Assembly: GCA_038025085.1 (NCBI GenBank)
Contig: CM076145.1
Location: forward strand, 12,063,000-12,126,999
DNA: 64,000 bases
Source: Tetragonia tetragonoides
Lineage: Eukaryota > Streptophyta > Magnoliopsida > Caryophyllales > Aizoaceae
Direction of reading: 5' to 3'
The notes under the pieces were generated by a model, which worked only from the letters and a program-made list of their open reading frames with translations, had not been told where the DNA came from and did no database searches. Below, in pieces: positions 37,945 through 49,660 of the stretch (the first letter of the stretch is position 1; each line of letters begins with the position of its first letter). The position numbers were made by a program, and so were the translations under genes.

Positions 37945-40900
37945 AGTCGTATGAGGTTATAAAACGCGTATATGCATTCAAAAGCTTGAGTTGAAGCTTG
38001 TTTGTACTTGTAAACATCCTTGGTTAAGTTTCTCACTCAAATGAATGCAAACAAAGCATTTGGGTGCTTTCTCTTAATATACAACACAAAAGAACTCAAT
38101 CTTTTTCACCGTAGTCATATCGGCTTTTAAAACGCGTAAATGCATTCAAAAGCTTGAGTTTAAGATTGTTTGTACTTGTAAACATCTTTGGTGTAGTTTC
38201 TCACTCAAATGAATGCAAAGAAAACATTTGGGTGCGTTCTCTTAATATACAACACAAAAGAACTCAATCTCATTCACCCTTGTCGTATGAGCTTTTAAAA
38301 CTCTTAAATGCATTCAAAATCTTGAGTTCAAGCTTGTTTGTAATTGTAAACATCCTTGGGGTAGTTTCACACTCAAATGAATGCAAAGAAACCATTTGGG
38401 TGCTTTCTCAGAAAATACAACACAAAAGAACTCAATCTCTTTCACCCTACTCGTAAGAGCTGTTAAAACGCGTAAATACATTCAAACGCTTGAGTTGAAA
38501 CTTGTTTGTACTTGTAAACATCCTTGGTGTAGTTTATCACTGAAATGAATGCAAACAAACCAGTTGGGTGATTTCTCTTAATATACAACACAAAAGAACT
38601 CAATCTCTTTTCGCCTAGTCGTAAGAGTTGTTAAAACGCGTAAATGCATTCAAAAGCTTGAGTTGAAACTTGTTTGTACTTGTAAACATCCTTGGTGTAG
38701 TTTCTCACTGAAATGAATGCAAACAAACCAGTTGGGTGATTTCTCTTAATATACAACACAAAAGAACTCAATCTCTTTCACCCTAGTTGTAAGAGCTGTT
38801 AAAATGCGTAAATGCATTCAAAAGGTGGAGTTAAAGCTTGTTTGTGCTTGTAAACATCCTTGGTGTAGTTTCTCACTCAAATGAATGCAAACAAAGCATT
38901 TGGGTGCTTTCTCTTAATATACAACACAAAAGAACTCAATCTCTTTCACCCTAGTTGTAAGAGCTCTTAAAATGCGTATATGCATTCAAAAGGTGGAGTT
39001 GAAGCTTGTTTGTACTAGTAAACATCCTTGGTGTAGTTTCTCACTCAAATGAATGCAAACAAAGCATTTGGGTGCTTTCTCTTAATATACAACACAAAAG
39101 AACTCAATATCTTTCACCCTAATTGTAAGAGCTAATAAAAAGCATAAATGCATTCAAAAGGTGGAGTTGAAGCTTGTTTGTACTAGTAAACATCCTTGGT
39201 GTAGTTTCTCACTCAAATGAATGCAAACAAAGCATTTGGGTGCTTTCTCTTAAAATACAACACAAAAGAACTCAATCTCTTTCACCCTAGATGTAAGAGC
39301 TGTTAAAACGCGTAAATGCATTCAAAAGGTGGAGTTAAAGCTTGTTTGTACTTGTAAACATCCTTGGTGTAGTTTCTCACTCAAATGAATGCAAACAAAG
39401 CATTTGGGTGCTTTCTCTTAATATACAACACAAAAGACCTCAATCTCTTTCACCCTAGTCATATGAGCTTTTAAAACGCGTAAATACATTCAAAATTTTG
39501 AGTTGAAGCTTGTTTGTACTTGTAAACATCCTTGGTGTAGTTTCTCCCTCAAATGAATGCAAACAAAGCATTTGGGTGCTTTTTCTTAATATACAACACA
39601 AAAGAACTCAATCTCTTTCACCCTAGATGTAACAGCTGTTAAAACGCGTAAATGCATTCAAAAGGTGGAGTTAAAGCTTGGTTGTACTTGTAAACATCCT
39701 TGGTGTATTTTTGAAGCGTTTTAACATCCTTTAAGGCCTAGGGTGTAGTTTGCATTCATTTTACAATTATACTTCTACACTTGTACCAAATGAATGCATT
39801 CTTCTGACAATATAAACACTAGTTTTAGCATGCAAGCACAGGTATACTCAAAAGAAACTACGCAGTACAAACAAGCGTTTTAAAAGCTTGTTTGTACTTG
39901 TAAACATTTGGGTGATACTTTAAACAAGCTTTTTACAAGTATAAACAATCCTAGGTGTAGGTGACATTATGATTATCCTTAAAAGCTTGAGTTTAAGCTT
40001 GTTTGTACTCGTAAACATCCTAGGTGTAGTTTCACACTCAAATGAATGTAAACAAAGCATTTGCGAGCTTTTTCTTAATATACAACACAAAAGAACTCAA
40101 TCTCTTTTCGCCTAGTCGTAAGAGCTGTTAAAACGCATAAATACATTCAAAAGCTTGAGTTGAAACTTGTTTGTACTTGTAAACATCCTTGGTGTAGTTT
40201 CTCATTCAAATGAATGCAAACAAACCATTTGGGTGATTTCTGTTCAAACGCGTAAATGCATTCAAAAGGTGGAGTTAAAGCTTGTTTGTACTTGTAAACA
40301 TCCTTGGTGTAGTTTCTCACTCAAATGAATGCAAACAAAGCATTTGGGTGCTTTCTCTTAATATACAACACAAAAGACCTCAATCTCTTTCAACCTAATC
40401 GTAAGAGCTGTTCAAACGCGTAAATACATTCAAAAGCTTGAGTTGAAGCTTGTTTGTACTTGTAAACATCTTTGGTGTAGTTTCTCACTCAAATGAATGC
40501 AAAGAAAACATTTGGGTGCGTTCTCTTAATATACAACACAAAAGAACTCAATCTCTTTCACCCTTGTCGTATGAGCTTTTAAAACGCTTAAATGCATTCA
40601 AAAGCTTGAGTTCAAGCTTGTTTGTAGTTGTAAACATCATTGGGGTAGTTTCACACTCAATAAATGTAAACAAAGCATTTGCGAGCTTTTTCTTAATATA
40701 CAACACAAAAGAACTCAATCTCTTTCACCCTAGTTGTAAGAGCTGTTAAAATGCGTAAATGCTTTCAAAAGCTTGAGTTGAAGCTTGTTTGTACTTGTAA
40801 ACATCCTTGGTGTAGTTTCTCACTCAAATGAATGCAAACAAAGCATTTGGGTGCTTTCTCTTAATATACAACACAAAAGAACTCAATCTCTTTCACCCTA

Positions 40901-41495
40901 GATGTAAGAGCTGTTAATACGCGTAAATGCATTCAAAAGGTGGAGTTAAAGCTTGTTTGTACTTGTAAACATCCTTGGTGTAGTTTCTCACTCAAATAAA
41001 TGCAAACAAAGCATTTGGGTGCTTTCTCTTAATTTACAACACAAAAGACCTCAATCTCTTTCACCCTAGTCGTATGAGGTTTTAAAACGCGTAAATGCTT
41101 TCAAAAGCCTGAGTTCAAGCTTGTTTTTACTTGTAAACATCCTTGGTGTAGTTTCTCCCTCAAATGAATGCAAACAAATCATTTGGGTGCTTTCTCTTAA
41201 TATACAACACAAAAGAACTCAATCTCTTTCACCCTAGTCGTATGAGGTTTTAAAACGCGTATATGCATTCAAAAGCTTAAGTTGAAGCTTGTTGGTACTT
41301 GTAAACATCTTTGGTGTAGTTTCTCACCCAAATGAATGCAAAGAAAACATTTGGGTGCGTTCTCTTAATATACAACACAAAAGAACTCAATCTCTTTCAC
41401 CCCAGTCATATGAGCTTTTAAAACGCGTAAATACATTCAAAAACTTGAGTTGAAGCTTGTTTGTACTTGTAAACATCCTTGGTGTAGTTTCTCAC
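37945..41495 (+). repeat. Compound repeat unit 3
   Basis: Third copy, offset 3795 bp from unit 2 over most of its length. Embedded HOR copy 37945 to about 39448, insert block 39706-39978, then the same flanking monomers. Similarity to unit 2 ends near 41495, where unit 2 reads CACTCCAATGAATGC and this copy CACTCAAATAAATGC. Confidence 0.88.
39706..39978 (+). repeat. Insert block, copy 3
   Basis: Offset exactly 3795 from copy 2 and nearly identical to it. Inverted repeat with loop GTTTTAAAA at 39864-39898. Confidence 0.85.
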
Positions 41496-42988
41496 TCAAA
41501 TAAATGCAAACAAAGCATTTGTGTGATTTCACTTAATATACAATACAAAAGAACTCAATCTCTTTCACCCTAGTTGTAAATTCATTTGAGTGTGAAACTA
41601 AACCAAGGATGTTTACAACTACAAACAAGCTTCAACTCAAAATTTTGAATTCATTTGGGTGCTTTCTCTTAATATACAACACAAAAGACCTCAATCTCTT
41701 TCACCCTTGTCGTATGAGCTTTTTAAAACGCGTAAATTCATTCAAAAGCTTGAGTTGAAGCCTGTTTGTAGTTGTAAACATCCTTGGTTTAGTTTCACAC
41801 TCAAATGAATTTACACAAAGCATTTGCGAGCTTTTTCTTAATATACAACATAAAAGAACTCAATCTCTTTTCGCTTTTAAAACGCGTAAATGCATTCAAA
41901 AGCTTGAGTTGAAGCTTGTTTGTACTTGTAAACATCCTTGGTGTAGTTTCTCACTCAAATAAATGCAAACAAAGCATTTGTGTGATTTCACTTAATATAC
42001 AATACAAAAGAACTCAATCTCTTTCACCCTAGTTGTATGAGGTTTTAAAACGCGTAAATGCATTCAAAAGCTTAAGTTGAAGCTTGTTGGTACTTGTAAA
42101 CATCCTTGGTTAAGTTTCTCACTCAAATGAATGCAATCAAAGCATTTGGGTGCTTTCTCTAAATATACAACACAAAAGAACTCAATCTTTTTCACCCTAG
42201 TCATATGAGCTTTTGAAACGCGTAAATGCATTCAAAAGCTTGAGTTGAAGCTTGTTTGTACTTGTAAACATTCTTGGTGTAGTTTCTCACTGAAATGAAT
42301 GCAAACAAAGCATTTGGGTGCTTTCTCTTAATATACAACACAAAAGTCCTCAATCTCTTTCAACCTTGTCGTATGAGGTTTTAAAACGTGTAAATGCTTT
42401 CAAAAGCTTGAGTTGAAGCTTGTTTGTACTTGTAAACATCCTTGGTGAAGTTTCTCCCTCAAATGAATGCAAACAAAGCATTTGGGTGCTTTCTCTTAGT
42501 ATACAACACAAAAGAACTCAATCTCTTTCACCCTAGTCGTATGAGGTTTTAAAACGCGTATATGCATTCAAAAGCTTAAGTTGAAGCTTGTTGGTACTTG
42601 TAAACATCTTTGGTGTAGTTTCTCACCCAAATGAATGCAAAGAAAACATTTGGGTGCCTTCTCTTAATATACAACACAAAAGAACTCAATCTCTTTCACC
42701 CTTGTCGTATGAGCTTTTAAAACGCTTAAATGCATTCACAAGATTGAGTTCAAGCTTGTTTGTAGTTGTAAACATCCTTGGGGTAGTTTCACACTCAAAT
42801 GAATGTAAACAAAGCATTTGCGAGCTTTTTCTTAATATACAACACAAAAGAACTCAATCTCTTTTCGCCTAGTCGTAAGAGCTGTTGAAACGCGTAAATT
42901 TATTCAAAAGCTTGAGTTGAAGCTTGTTTGTACTTGTAAACATCCTTGGTTAAGTTTCTCACTCAAATGAATGCAAACAAAGCATTTG
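41496..42988 (+). repeat. Irregular satellite after the compound array
   Basis: Plus-strand monomers with a short minus-strand patch at about 41577-41650. A 90-bp stretch with rare variants (CAAATAAATGC, GATTTCACTTAATATAC, ACAATACAAAAG) occurs at both 41487 and 41947. No gene seen. Confidence 0.85.
41609..42065 (+). repeat. Segmental copy C1 (paired with 44967-45423)
   Basis: About 455 bp matching 44967-45423 at offset 3358. Shared rare variants: CTCAAAATTTTGAATTC, GAGCTTTTTAAAACGCG, GAAGCCTGTTTGTAG, AATGAATTTACACAAAGC and CTCTTTTCGCTTTTAAAACG. Confidence 0.88.
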
Positions 42989-43142
42989 TACTCGTAATCA
43001 AGCTTTAACTCCACCTTTTGAATGCAAACAAAGCTTTTGGGTGCTTTCTCTGAAAATACAACACAAAAGAACTCAATCTCTTTCACCCTAGATGTAAGAG
43101 CTGTTAAAACGCGTAAATGCATTCAAAAGGTGGAGTTAAAGC
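42989..43142 (+). repeat. Scrambled satellite junction
   Basis: A 32-bp minus-orientation piece (GTACTCGTAATCAAGC, CTTTAACTCCACC) is followed by one partial plus monomer ending at GGTGGAGTTAAAGC, directly abutting the next inverted block. Confidence 0.8.
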
Positions 43143-43891
43143 TTTGTTTGCATTCATTGGACTGAGAAACTACACCAAGGATGTTTACAAGTACAAACAA
43201 GCTTCAACTCAAGCTTTTGAATGTATTTACGCGTTTTAACAGCTCTTAAGAGTAGGGTGAAAGAGATTGAGTTCTTTTGTGTTGTATTTTTAGAGAAAGC
43301 ACACACATGCTTTCTTTGCATTCATTTGAGTGTGAAACTACACCAAAGATGTTTACAACTACAAAAAAGCTTGAACTCAAGCTTTTGAATGCATTTAAGC
43401 GTTTTAAAAGTTCATACGACAAGGGTGAAATAGATTGAGTTCTTTTGTGTTGTATATTAAGAGAACGCACCCAAATGTTTTCTTTGAATTCATTTGAGTG
43501 AGAAACTACACCAAGGATGTTTACAAGTACAAACAAGCTTTAACTCAACCTTTTGAATGCATTTACGCATTTTAACAGGTCTTACAACTAGGGTGAAAGA
43601 GATTGAGGTCTTTTGTGTTGTATATTAAGAGAAAGCACCCAAATGCTTTCTTTGCCTTAATTTGAGTGAGAAACTACACCAAGGATGTTTACAAGTACAA
43701 ACAAGCTTTAACTCAAGCTTTTGAATGTATTTACGCGTTTTAACAACTCTTACGATTAGGGTGAAAGAGATTGAGGTCTTTTGTGTTGTATATGAAGAAA
43801 AAGCACCCAAATGCTTTGTTTGCATTCATTTGAGTGAGAAACTACACCAAGGATGTTTACAACTACAAACAAGCTTTAACTCCACCTTTTG
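43143..43891 (-). repeat. Inverted satellite block ending at the copia fragment
   Basis: About 4.5 reverse-complement monomers (CTTTGTTTGCATTC, GAGTGAGAAACTACACC, CAAGGATGTTTACAAG). The array stops at CTCCACCTTTTGA, immediately followed by retrotransposon coding sequence. The open frames at 43246-43536 and 43625-43825 are satellite read-through. Confidence 0.9.
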
Positions 43892-44190
43892 AGAAAGAAA
43901 TTAGGAGAAAGGGGAGTTGAATGTATCTTTTTAGGCTATGCTATACATAGCAAGGCCTATAGGTTCATGGTAATTGAACGAAATGATTTAATTGTGGTCA
44001 ATACAATAATTGAATCAAGGCATACTAAATTTGATGAGAATCGATTCACGTCTATCCCTAGGCCAAAAGACCGAATTGTGGAGGTTATGTCAAACCAACC
44101 TCAAGATGACAATGATGATGGTGAGGTTGTTGAACTTAGAAGAAGTAAACGACCTCGGAAAGCCAAATATCATTTTATTTCGGATATACA
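43889..44190 (+). pseudogene. Ty1-copia retrotransposon polyprotein fragment (pseudogene)
   Basis: A frame open from 43889 to 44314 holds about 100 residues typical of plant Ty1-copia polyproteins, in the linker after the integrase core and before the reverse transcriptase. Visible landmarks in order are KLGERGVECIFLGYA, HSKAYRF, NTIIESR, FDENRF, SIPRP, then an acidic run (DDNDDGE) and RRSKRPRKAKYHF. I recognise this pattern from family knowledge, not from a search. Both ends are cut: satellite precedes it directly, and from about 44191 the frame runs into satellite-like sequence and stops at 44314. No integrase core, reverse transcriptase, RNase H or long terminal repeat is present, so it cannot transpose. 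The frame being open over 300 bp suggests a fairly recent capture. It is probably a remnant of an element that inserted in the array or came in with a rearrangement. Confidence 0.88.
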
Positions 44191-44450
44191 TGGGGGTAAA
44201 TGCATCCAAATATACAACATTAAATACTTGCGATCCAAATGTTTTGTTTGCACTTATAAACACCCTTGGTGTAGTTTCACCCTACTCGTAGAAAAAAAAA
44301 CTAGGCCAATGTGATAAAACTACGCCAATGTGGCCATGGAAACTCAATCTCACCTTAGAGAGTTTGCATTTGAGTGTAACTACACCAATGTCTTTTGTAC
44401 GCAATTATTAACTTATAAACTGATACTTTTGAATGCATACAACTAGCTGT
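44191..44450. repeat. Degenerate satellite-like sequence
   Basis: Fragments such as GGTAAATGCATCCAAATATA, CCCTTGGTGTAGTTTCACC, GTGATAAAACTACGCC and TTTGCATTTGAGTGTAAC resemble monomer pieces in both orientations mixed with unfamiliar sequence. It looks like heavily rearranged or very old satellite. The recurring CTACGCCAATG/CTACACCAATG may be short local duplications. Confidence 0.7.
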
Positions 44451-44876
44451 TAAAACGCGTAAATGCGTAAATGCATTCAAAAGCTTGAGTTGAAGCTTGT
44501 TTGTACTTGTAAACATTCTTGGTGTAGTTTCTCACTGAAATGAATGCAAACAAAGCTTTTGGTTGCTTTCTCTTAAAATACAACACAAAAGAACTCAATC
44601 TTTTTCACCCTAGTCATACGAGCTTTTAAAACGCGTAAATGCATTCAAAAGCTTGAGTTGAAGCTTGTTTGTACTTGTAAACATTCTTGGTGTAGTTTCT
44701 CACTCAAATGAATGCAAACAAAGCATTTGTGAGCTTTCTCTTAATATACAACACAAAAGAACTCTATCTCTTTCACCCTAGTCGTAAGAGCTGTTAAAAT
44801 GCTTAAATGCAATAAAAAGCTACAGTTGAAGCTTGTTTGTACTTGTAAACATCATTGGTGTAGTTTCTCACTCAAA
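44451..44876 (+). repeat. Plus-strand satellite
   Basis: About 2.5 monomers in plus orientation starting GCTGTTAAAACGCG, with a small duplication AAATGCGTAAATGC at the start. Confidence 0.85.
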
Positions 44877-45008
44877 TGACTAAAGTGTCAAAACAGGACT
44901 AGGTTTGTTTGCATTTGTGTGAAAGAGATTGAGGACTTTTGTGTATTAAATGATTTGAACAAGTATGTGTTTACAAGTACAAACAAGCTTCAACTCAAAA
45001 TTTTGAAT
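44877..45008. repeat. Scrambled junction, partly non-satellite
   Basis: After CTCACTCAAATGAC comes an unfamiliar stretch (TAAAGTGTCAAAACAGG), then a minus-orientation piece (GTGTGAAAGAGATTGAGG, TGTTTACAAGTACAAAC) before plus satellite resumes at TCATTTGGGTGC. Confidence 0.75.
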
Positions 45009-45423
45009 TCATTTGGGTGCTTTCTCTTAATATACAACACAAAAGACCTCAATCTCTTTCACCCTTGTCGTATGAGCTTTTTAAAACGCGTAAATTCATT
45101 CAAAAGCTTGAGTTGAAGCCTGTTTGTAGTTGTAAACATCCTTGGTTTAGTTTCACACTCAAATGAATTTACACAAAGCATTTGCGAGCTTTTTCTTAAT
45201 ATACAACATAAAAGAACTCAATCTCTTTTCGCTTTTAAAACGCGTAAATGCATTCAAAAGCTTGAGTTGAAGCTTGTTTGTACTTGTAAACATCCTTGGT
45301 GTAGTTTCTCACTCAAATAAATGCAAACAAAGCATTTGTGTGATTTCACTTAATATACAATACAAAAGAACTCAATCTCTTTCACCCTAGTTGTATGAGG
45401 TTTTAAAACGCGTAAATGCATTC
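44967..45423 (+). repeat. Segmental copy C2 (paired with 41609-42065)
   Basis: Second copy at offset 3358, almost identical across its length. The copies part near 45423, where this one continues CTTGAGTTGAAGC and the other CTTAAGTTGAAGC. Confidence 0.88.
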
Positions 45424-46005
45424 AAAAGCTTGAGTTGAAGCTTGTTTGTACTTCTAAACATCCTTGGTTAAGTTTCTCCCTCAAATGAATGCAAACAAAG
45501 CATTTGGGTGCGTTCTCTTAATATACAACACAAAAGAACTCAATCTCTTTCACCCTTGTCGTATGAGCTTTTAAAACGCTTAAATGCATTCAAAAGCTTG
45601 AGTTCAAGCTTGTTTGAAGTTGTAAACATCCTTGGGGTAGTTTCACACTCAAATGAATGTAAACAAAGCATTTGCGAGCTTTTTCTTAATATACAACACA
45701 AAAGAACTCAATCTCTTTTCGCCTAGTCGTAAGAGCTGTTAAAACGCGTAAATGCATTCAAAAGCTTGAGTTGAAACTTGTTTGTACTTGTAAACATCCT
45801 TGGTGTAGTTTCTCACTCAAATGAATGCAAACAAACCATTTGGGTGATTTCTCTTAATATACAACACAAAAGAACTCAATCTCTTTCACCCTAGTCATAT
45901 GAGCTGTTAAAATGCTTAAATGCAATAAAAAGCTTCAGTTGAAGCTTGTTTGTTCTTGTAAACATCCTTGGTGTAGTTTCTCACTCAAATGAATGCATAC
46001 AAAGC
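45424..46005 (+). repeat. Plus-strand satellite up to a palindromic junction
   Basis: Monomers in plus orientation ending in AATGAATGCATACAAAGC at a head-to-head junction with the next block. Confidence 0.85.
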
Positions 46006-46043
46006 AACCAAAAGCTTTGTTTGCATTCATTTGAGTGAGAAAC
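45976..46043. repeat. Head-to-head palindromic junction, copy 1
   Basis: Left arm GTTTCTCACTC to GCATACAAAGC and right arm GCTTTGTTTGC to GAGTGAGAAAC are reverse complements over 30 bp with one mismatch, separated by AACCAAAA. Weaker symmetry extends into both flanking blocks. The same junction, spacer included, is at 63115-63182. Confidence 0.88.
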
Positions 46044-47123
46044 TTAACCAAGGATGTTTACAAGTACAAACAAGCTTCAACTCAAGCTTTTGAATGTATT
46101 TACGCGTTTGAACAGCTCATACGATTAGGGTGAAAGAGATTGAGTTCTTTTGTGTTGTATATTAAGAGAAGGCACCCAAATGTTTTCTTTGCATTCATTT
46201 GAGTGAGAAACTACACCAAAGATGTTTACAAGTACAAACAAGCTTCAACTCAAGCTTTTGAATGTATTTACGCGTTTTAACAGCTCTTACGATTAGGTTG
46301 AAAGAGATTGAGGTCTTTTGTGTTGTATATTAAGAGAAAGCACCCAAATGCTTTGTTTGCATTCATTTGAGTGAGAAACTACACCAAGGATGTTTACAAG
46401 TACAAACAAGCTTTAACTCCACCTGTTGAATGCATTTACGAGTTTGAACAGCTCTTACGACTAGGGTGAAAGAGATTGAGTTCTTTTGTGTTGTATATCA
46501 AGAGAAAGCACCCAAATGCTTTGTTTGTATTCATTTGAGTGAGAAACTACAACAAGGATGTTTACAAGCACAAACAAGCTTTAACTCCACCTTTTGAATG
46601 CATTTACGCATTTTAACAGCTCTTACAACTAGGGTGAAAGAGATTGTGTTCTTTTGTGTTGTATATTAAGAGAAATCACCCAAATGGTTTGTTTGCATTC
46701 ATTTGAGTGAGAAACTACACCAAGGATGTTTACAAGTAGAAACAAGTTTCAACCCAAGCTTTTGAATGCATTTACACGTTTTAACAGCTCTTACGACTAG
46801 GCAAAAAGAGATTGAGTTCTTTTGTGTTGTATGTTAAGAAAAAGCTCGCAACTGCTTTGTTTACATTCATTTGAGTGTGAAACTACCCCAAGGATGTTTA
46901 CAACTACAAACAAGCTTGAACTCAAGCTTTTGAATGCATTTAAGCGTTTTAAAAGCTCATAAGACAAGGGTGAAATAGATTGAGTTCTTTTGTGTTGTAT
47001 ATTAAGAGAACGCACCCAAATGTTTTCTTTGCATTCATTTGAGTGAGAAACTACACCAAAGATGTTTACAAGTACCAACAAGCTTCAACTTAAGCTTTTG
47101 AATGCATATACGCGTTTTAAACA
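46014..47123 (-). repeat. Inverted satellite block
   Basis: About 6.6 monomers in reverse complement, ending at CGCGTTTTAAACAG. Open frames at 46797-47081 and 47035-47226 are satellite read-through. Confidence 0.9.
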
Positions 47124-47175
47124 GTTTCTTAATTTTGTTTGCATTCACCTTTTGAATTTCCAAGTACAAACAATC
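47124..47175. other. Scrambled junction
   Basis: Short pieces in changing orientation (TTTCTTAATTTTG, TTTGCATTCACC, TTTCCAAGTACAAAC) between an inverted and a plus block, consistent with an error-prone rejoining. Confidence 0.65.
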
Positions 47176-48716
47176 AAATGAATGCAAATAAAGCATTTGG
47201 GTGCTTTCTCTTAATGTACAACACAAAAGAACTCAATCTCTTTCACCCTAGATGTAAGAGCCGTTAAAACGCGTAAATGCATTCAAAAGGTGGAGTTAAA
47301 GCTTGTTTGTACTTGTAAACATCCTTGGCGTAGTTTCTCACTCAAATGAATGCAAACAAAGCATTTGAGTGCTTTCTCTTAATATACAACACAAAAGACC
47401 TCAATCTCTTTCACCCTAGTCGTATGAGGTTTTAAAACGCGTAAATGCTTTCAAAAGCTTGAGTTGAATCTTGTTTGTACTTGTAAACATCCTTGGTGTA
47501 GTTTCTCCCTCAAATGAATGCAAACAAAGCATTTGGGTGCTTTCTCTTAATATACAACACAAAAGAACTCAATCTCTTTCAGTCTAGTTGTAAGAGCTGT
47601 TAAAATGCGTAAATGCATTCAAAAGGTGGAGTTAAAGCTTGTTTGTAGTTGTAAACATCCTTGGTGTAGTTTCTCACTCAAATGAATGCTAACAAAGCAT
47701 TTGGGTGCTTTCTCTTAATATACAACACAGAAGACCTCAATCTTTTTCACCCTAGTCATATGAGCTTTTAAAACGCATAAATGCATTCAAAAGCTTGAGT
47801 TGAAGCTTGTTTGTACTTGTAAACATTCTTGGTGTAGTTTCTCACTGAAATGAATGCAAACAAAGCATTGGGTTGCTTTCTCTTAATATACAACTCTCTT
47901 TCACCCTAGTCATATGAGCTTTTAAAACGCGTAAATGCATTCAAAAGCTTGAGTTGAAGCTTGTTTGTACTTGTAAACATTCTTGGTGTAGTTTCTCACT
48001 CAAATGAATGCAAACAGAGCATTTGTGTGATTTCTCTTAATATACAACACAAAAGAACTCAATTTCTTTTACCATAGTCGTAAGAGCTGTTAAAACGCGT
48101 AAATGCATTCAAAACGCGTAAATGCATTCAAAAGCTTGAGTTGAAGCTTGTTTGTACTTGTAAACATTCTTGGTGTAGTTTCTCACTGAAATGAATGCAA
48201 ACAAAGCATTTGGGTGCTTTCTCTTAATATACAACACAAAAGACCTCAATCTCTTTCACCCTAGTCGTATGAGGTTTTAAAACGCGTAAATGCTTTCAAA
48301 AGCTTGAGTTGAAGCTTGTTTGTACTTGTAAACATCCTTGGTGTAGTTTCTCCCTCAAATGAATGCAAACAAAGCATTTGGGTGCTTTCTCTTAATATAC
48401 AACACAAAAGACCTCAATCTCTTTCACCCTAGTCGTATGAGGTTTTAAAACGCGTAAATGCTTTCAAAAGCTTTAGTTGAAGCTTGTTTGTACTTGTAAA
48501 CATCCTTGGTGTAGTTTCTCCCTCAAATGAATGCAAACAAAGCATTTGGGTGCTTTCTCTTAATATACAACACAAAAGAACTCAATCTCTTTCACCCTAG
48601 ATGTAAGAGCTGTTAAAACGCGTAAATGCATTCAAAAGGTGGAGTTAAAGCTTGTTTGTACTTGTAAACATCCTTGGTGTAGTTTCTCACTCAAATGAAT
48701 GCAAAAAAGCATTTGT
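47176..48716 (+). repeat. Plus-strand satellite
   Basis: Irregular monomers with one deletion (ATACAACTCTCTTTCACC near 47891) and a 19-bp internal duplication at about 48092-48129. No gene seen. Confidence 0.88.
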
Positions 48717-49148
48717 GTGCATGTGAACATTTGCCAATAAACCAAGCAGCTCTTCTAATTGATACACCCATGAATTGAACAAGTAAGGAAAACAGAGGCA
48801 GAATCAAATTCGAGGTAGAATCAAGGTTACTGATGCAAAAGCTAACACTAAATATGACACTGCACCAATGCATATTCAAGTCGCCACTTTAGCTTACCTG
48901 AAGCATACATGAAACCCCTTACAGGAGATATCTTCGCACCACTGAAGCAGCAAAGTTCAGTCCTGGGTTCAGATTTAACGCACCACCATGTTAGTCCTCA
49001 AAGCTATGACTATCCAAGAGAAAGATCAAGCACAAAGCAGAAACGCAAGGAATTAATCCTTTACGCGTATATAACACATGCTAAATGGTACTAACTCAAC
49101 TCTGAACAAAGTATACACTTTGTAGTTTTCTATCATTTTTTCAATGAA
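48717..49148 (+). other. 432-bp non-satellite segment, copy 2
   Basis: Same segment as 12428-12859 but in plus orientation and the same length. The 61-codon open frame is at 48909-49094 (MKPLTGDIFAPLKQQ start, KQKRKELIL near the end). A 62-codon hydrophobic frame on the other strand (48691-48879) is equally unproven. A short inverted repeat ACAAAGT-ATAC-ACTTTGT lies at 49106-49123, and TCATT-TTTTC-AATGA near the right edge could form a hairpin. The left flank reads GCAAAAAAGC where the usual monomer has GCAAACAAAGC. Source gene not recognised. Confidence 0.82.
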
Positions 49149-49660
49149 ATTCTTGGTGTAGTTTCTCACTTAAATGAATGCAAACAAAGCATTTGTGTGA
49201 TTTCTCTTAATATACAACACAAAAGAACTCAATCTCTTTCACCCTAGTTGTAAGAGCTGTTAAAATGCGTAAATACATTCAAAATAAAGTACAAATGTAT
49301 AATGCTTTATTTAAAACGCGTAAATGCATATGAATGCAAGTTCTCTTTTCTGTTTGTACGTGTAAACATCCTTGTAAACATCCTAGGTGTAGTTTCACAC
49401 TCAAATGAATACAAACAAAGTATTTGGATGCTTTCTCTTAATATACAACACAAAAGAATTCAAATCTCTTTCACCCTACTCGTATGAGCTTTCAAAACGC
49501 GTAAATGCATTCAAAAGCATGAGTTGTAGCTTGTTTGTAGGTGTAGTTTCATACTAAAATGAATGCAAACAAAACATTGTGGTGCTTTCTCTTAATATAA
49601 AACACAAAAGAACTCAATCTCTATCACCCTAATCGTACGTGCTGTTAAAACGCGTAAATG
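49149..49660 (+). repeat. Plus-strand satellite, CCTAGG subfamily
   Basis: Includes an odd monomer with AAAATAAAGTACAAATG, TTCTCTTTTCTGTTTGTACG and a repeated AAACATCCT-TGTAAACATCC. These variants are mirrored in the inverted copy at 11895-12427. Confidence 0.85.

Noticed and set aside
43889..44314. The full 141-codon frame as an intact retrotransposon protein
   Set aside because: Only about the first 100 residues resemble copia; the remainder is satellite-derived and no catalytic domain is present.
48909..49094. The 61-codon frame as a real gene
   Set aside because: It has no recognisable domain, promoter or complete exon structure and ends just before satellite. It is kept only as a possible captured exon fragment.
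48717..49148. The 432-bp segment as a Helitron or MITE
   Set aside because: A hairpin (TCATT-TTTTC-AATGA) lies near one edge, but there is no CTRR end, no terminal inverted repeat and no target-site duplication.
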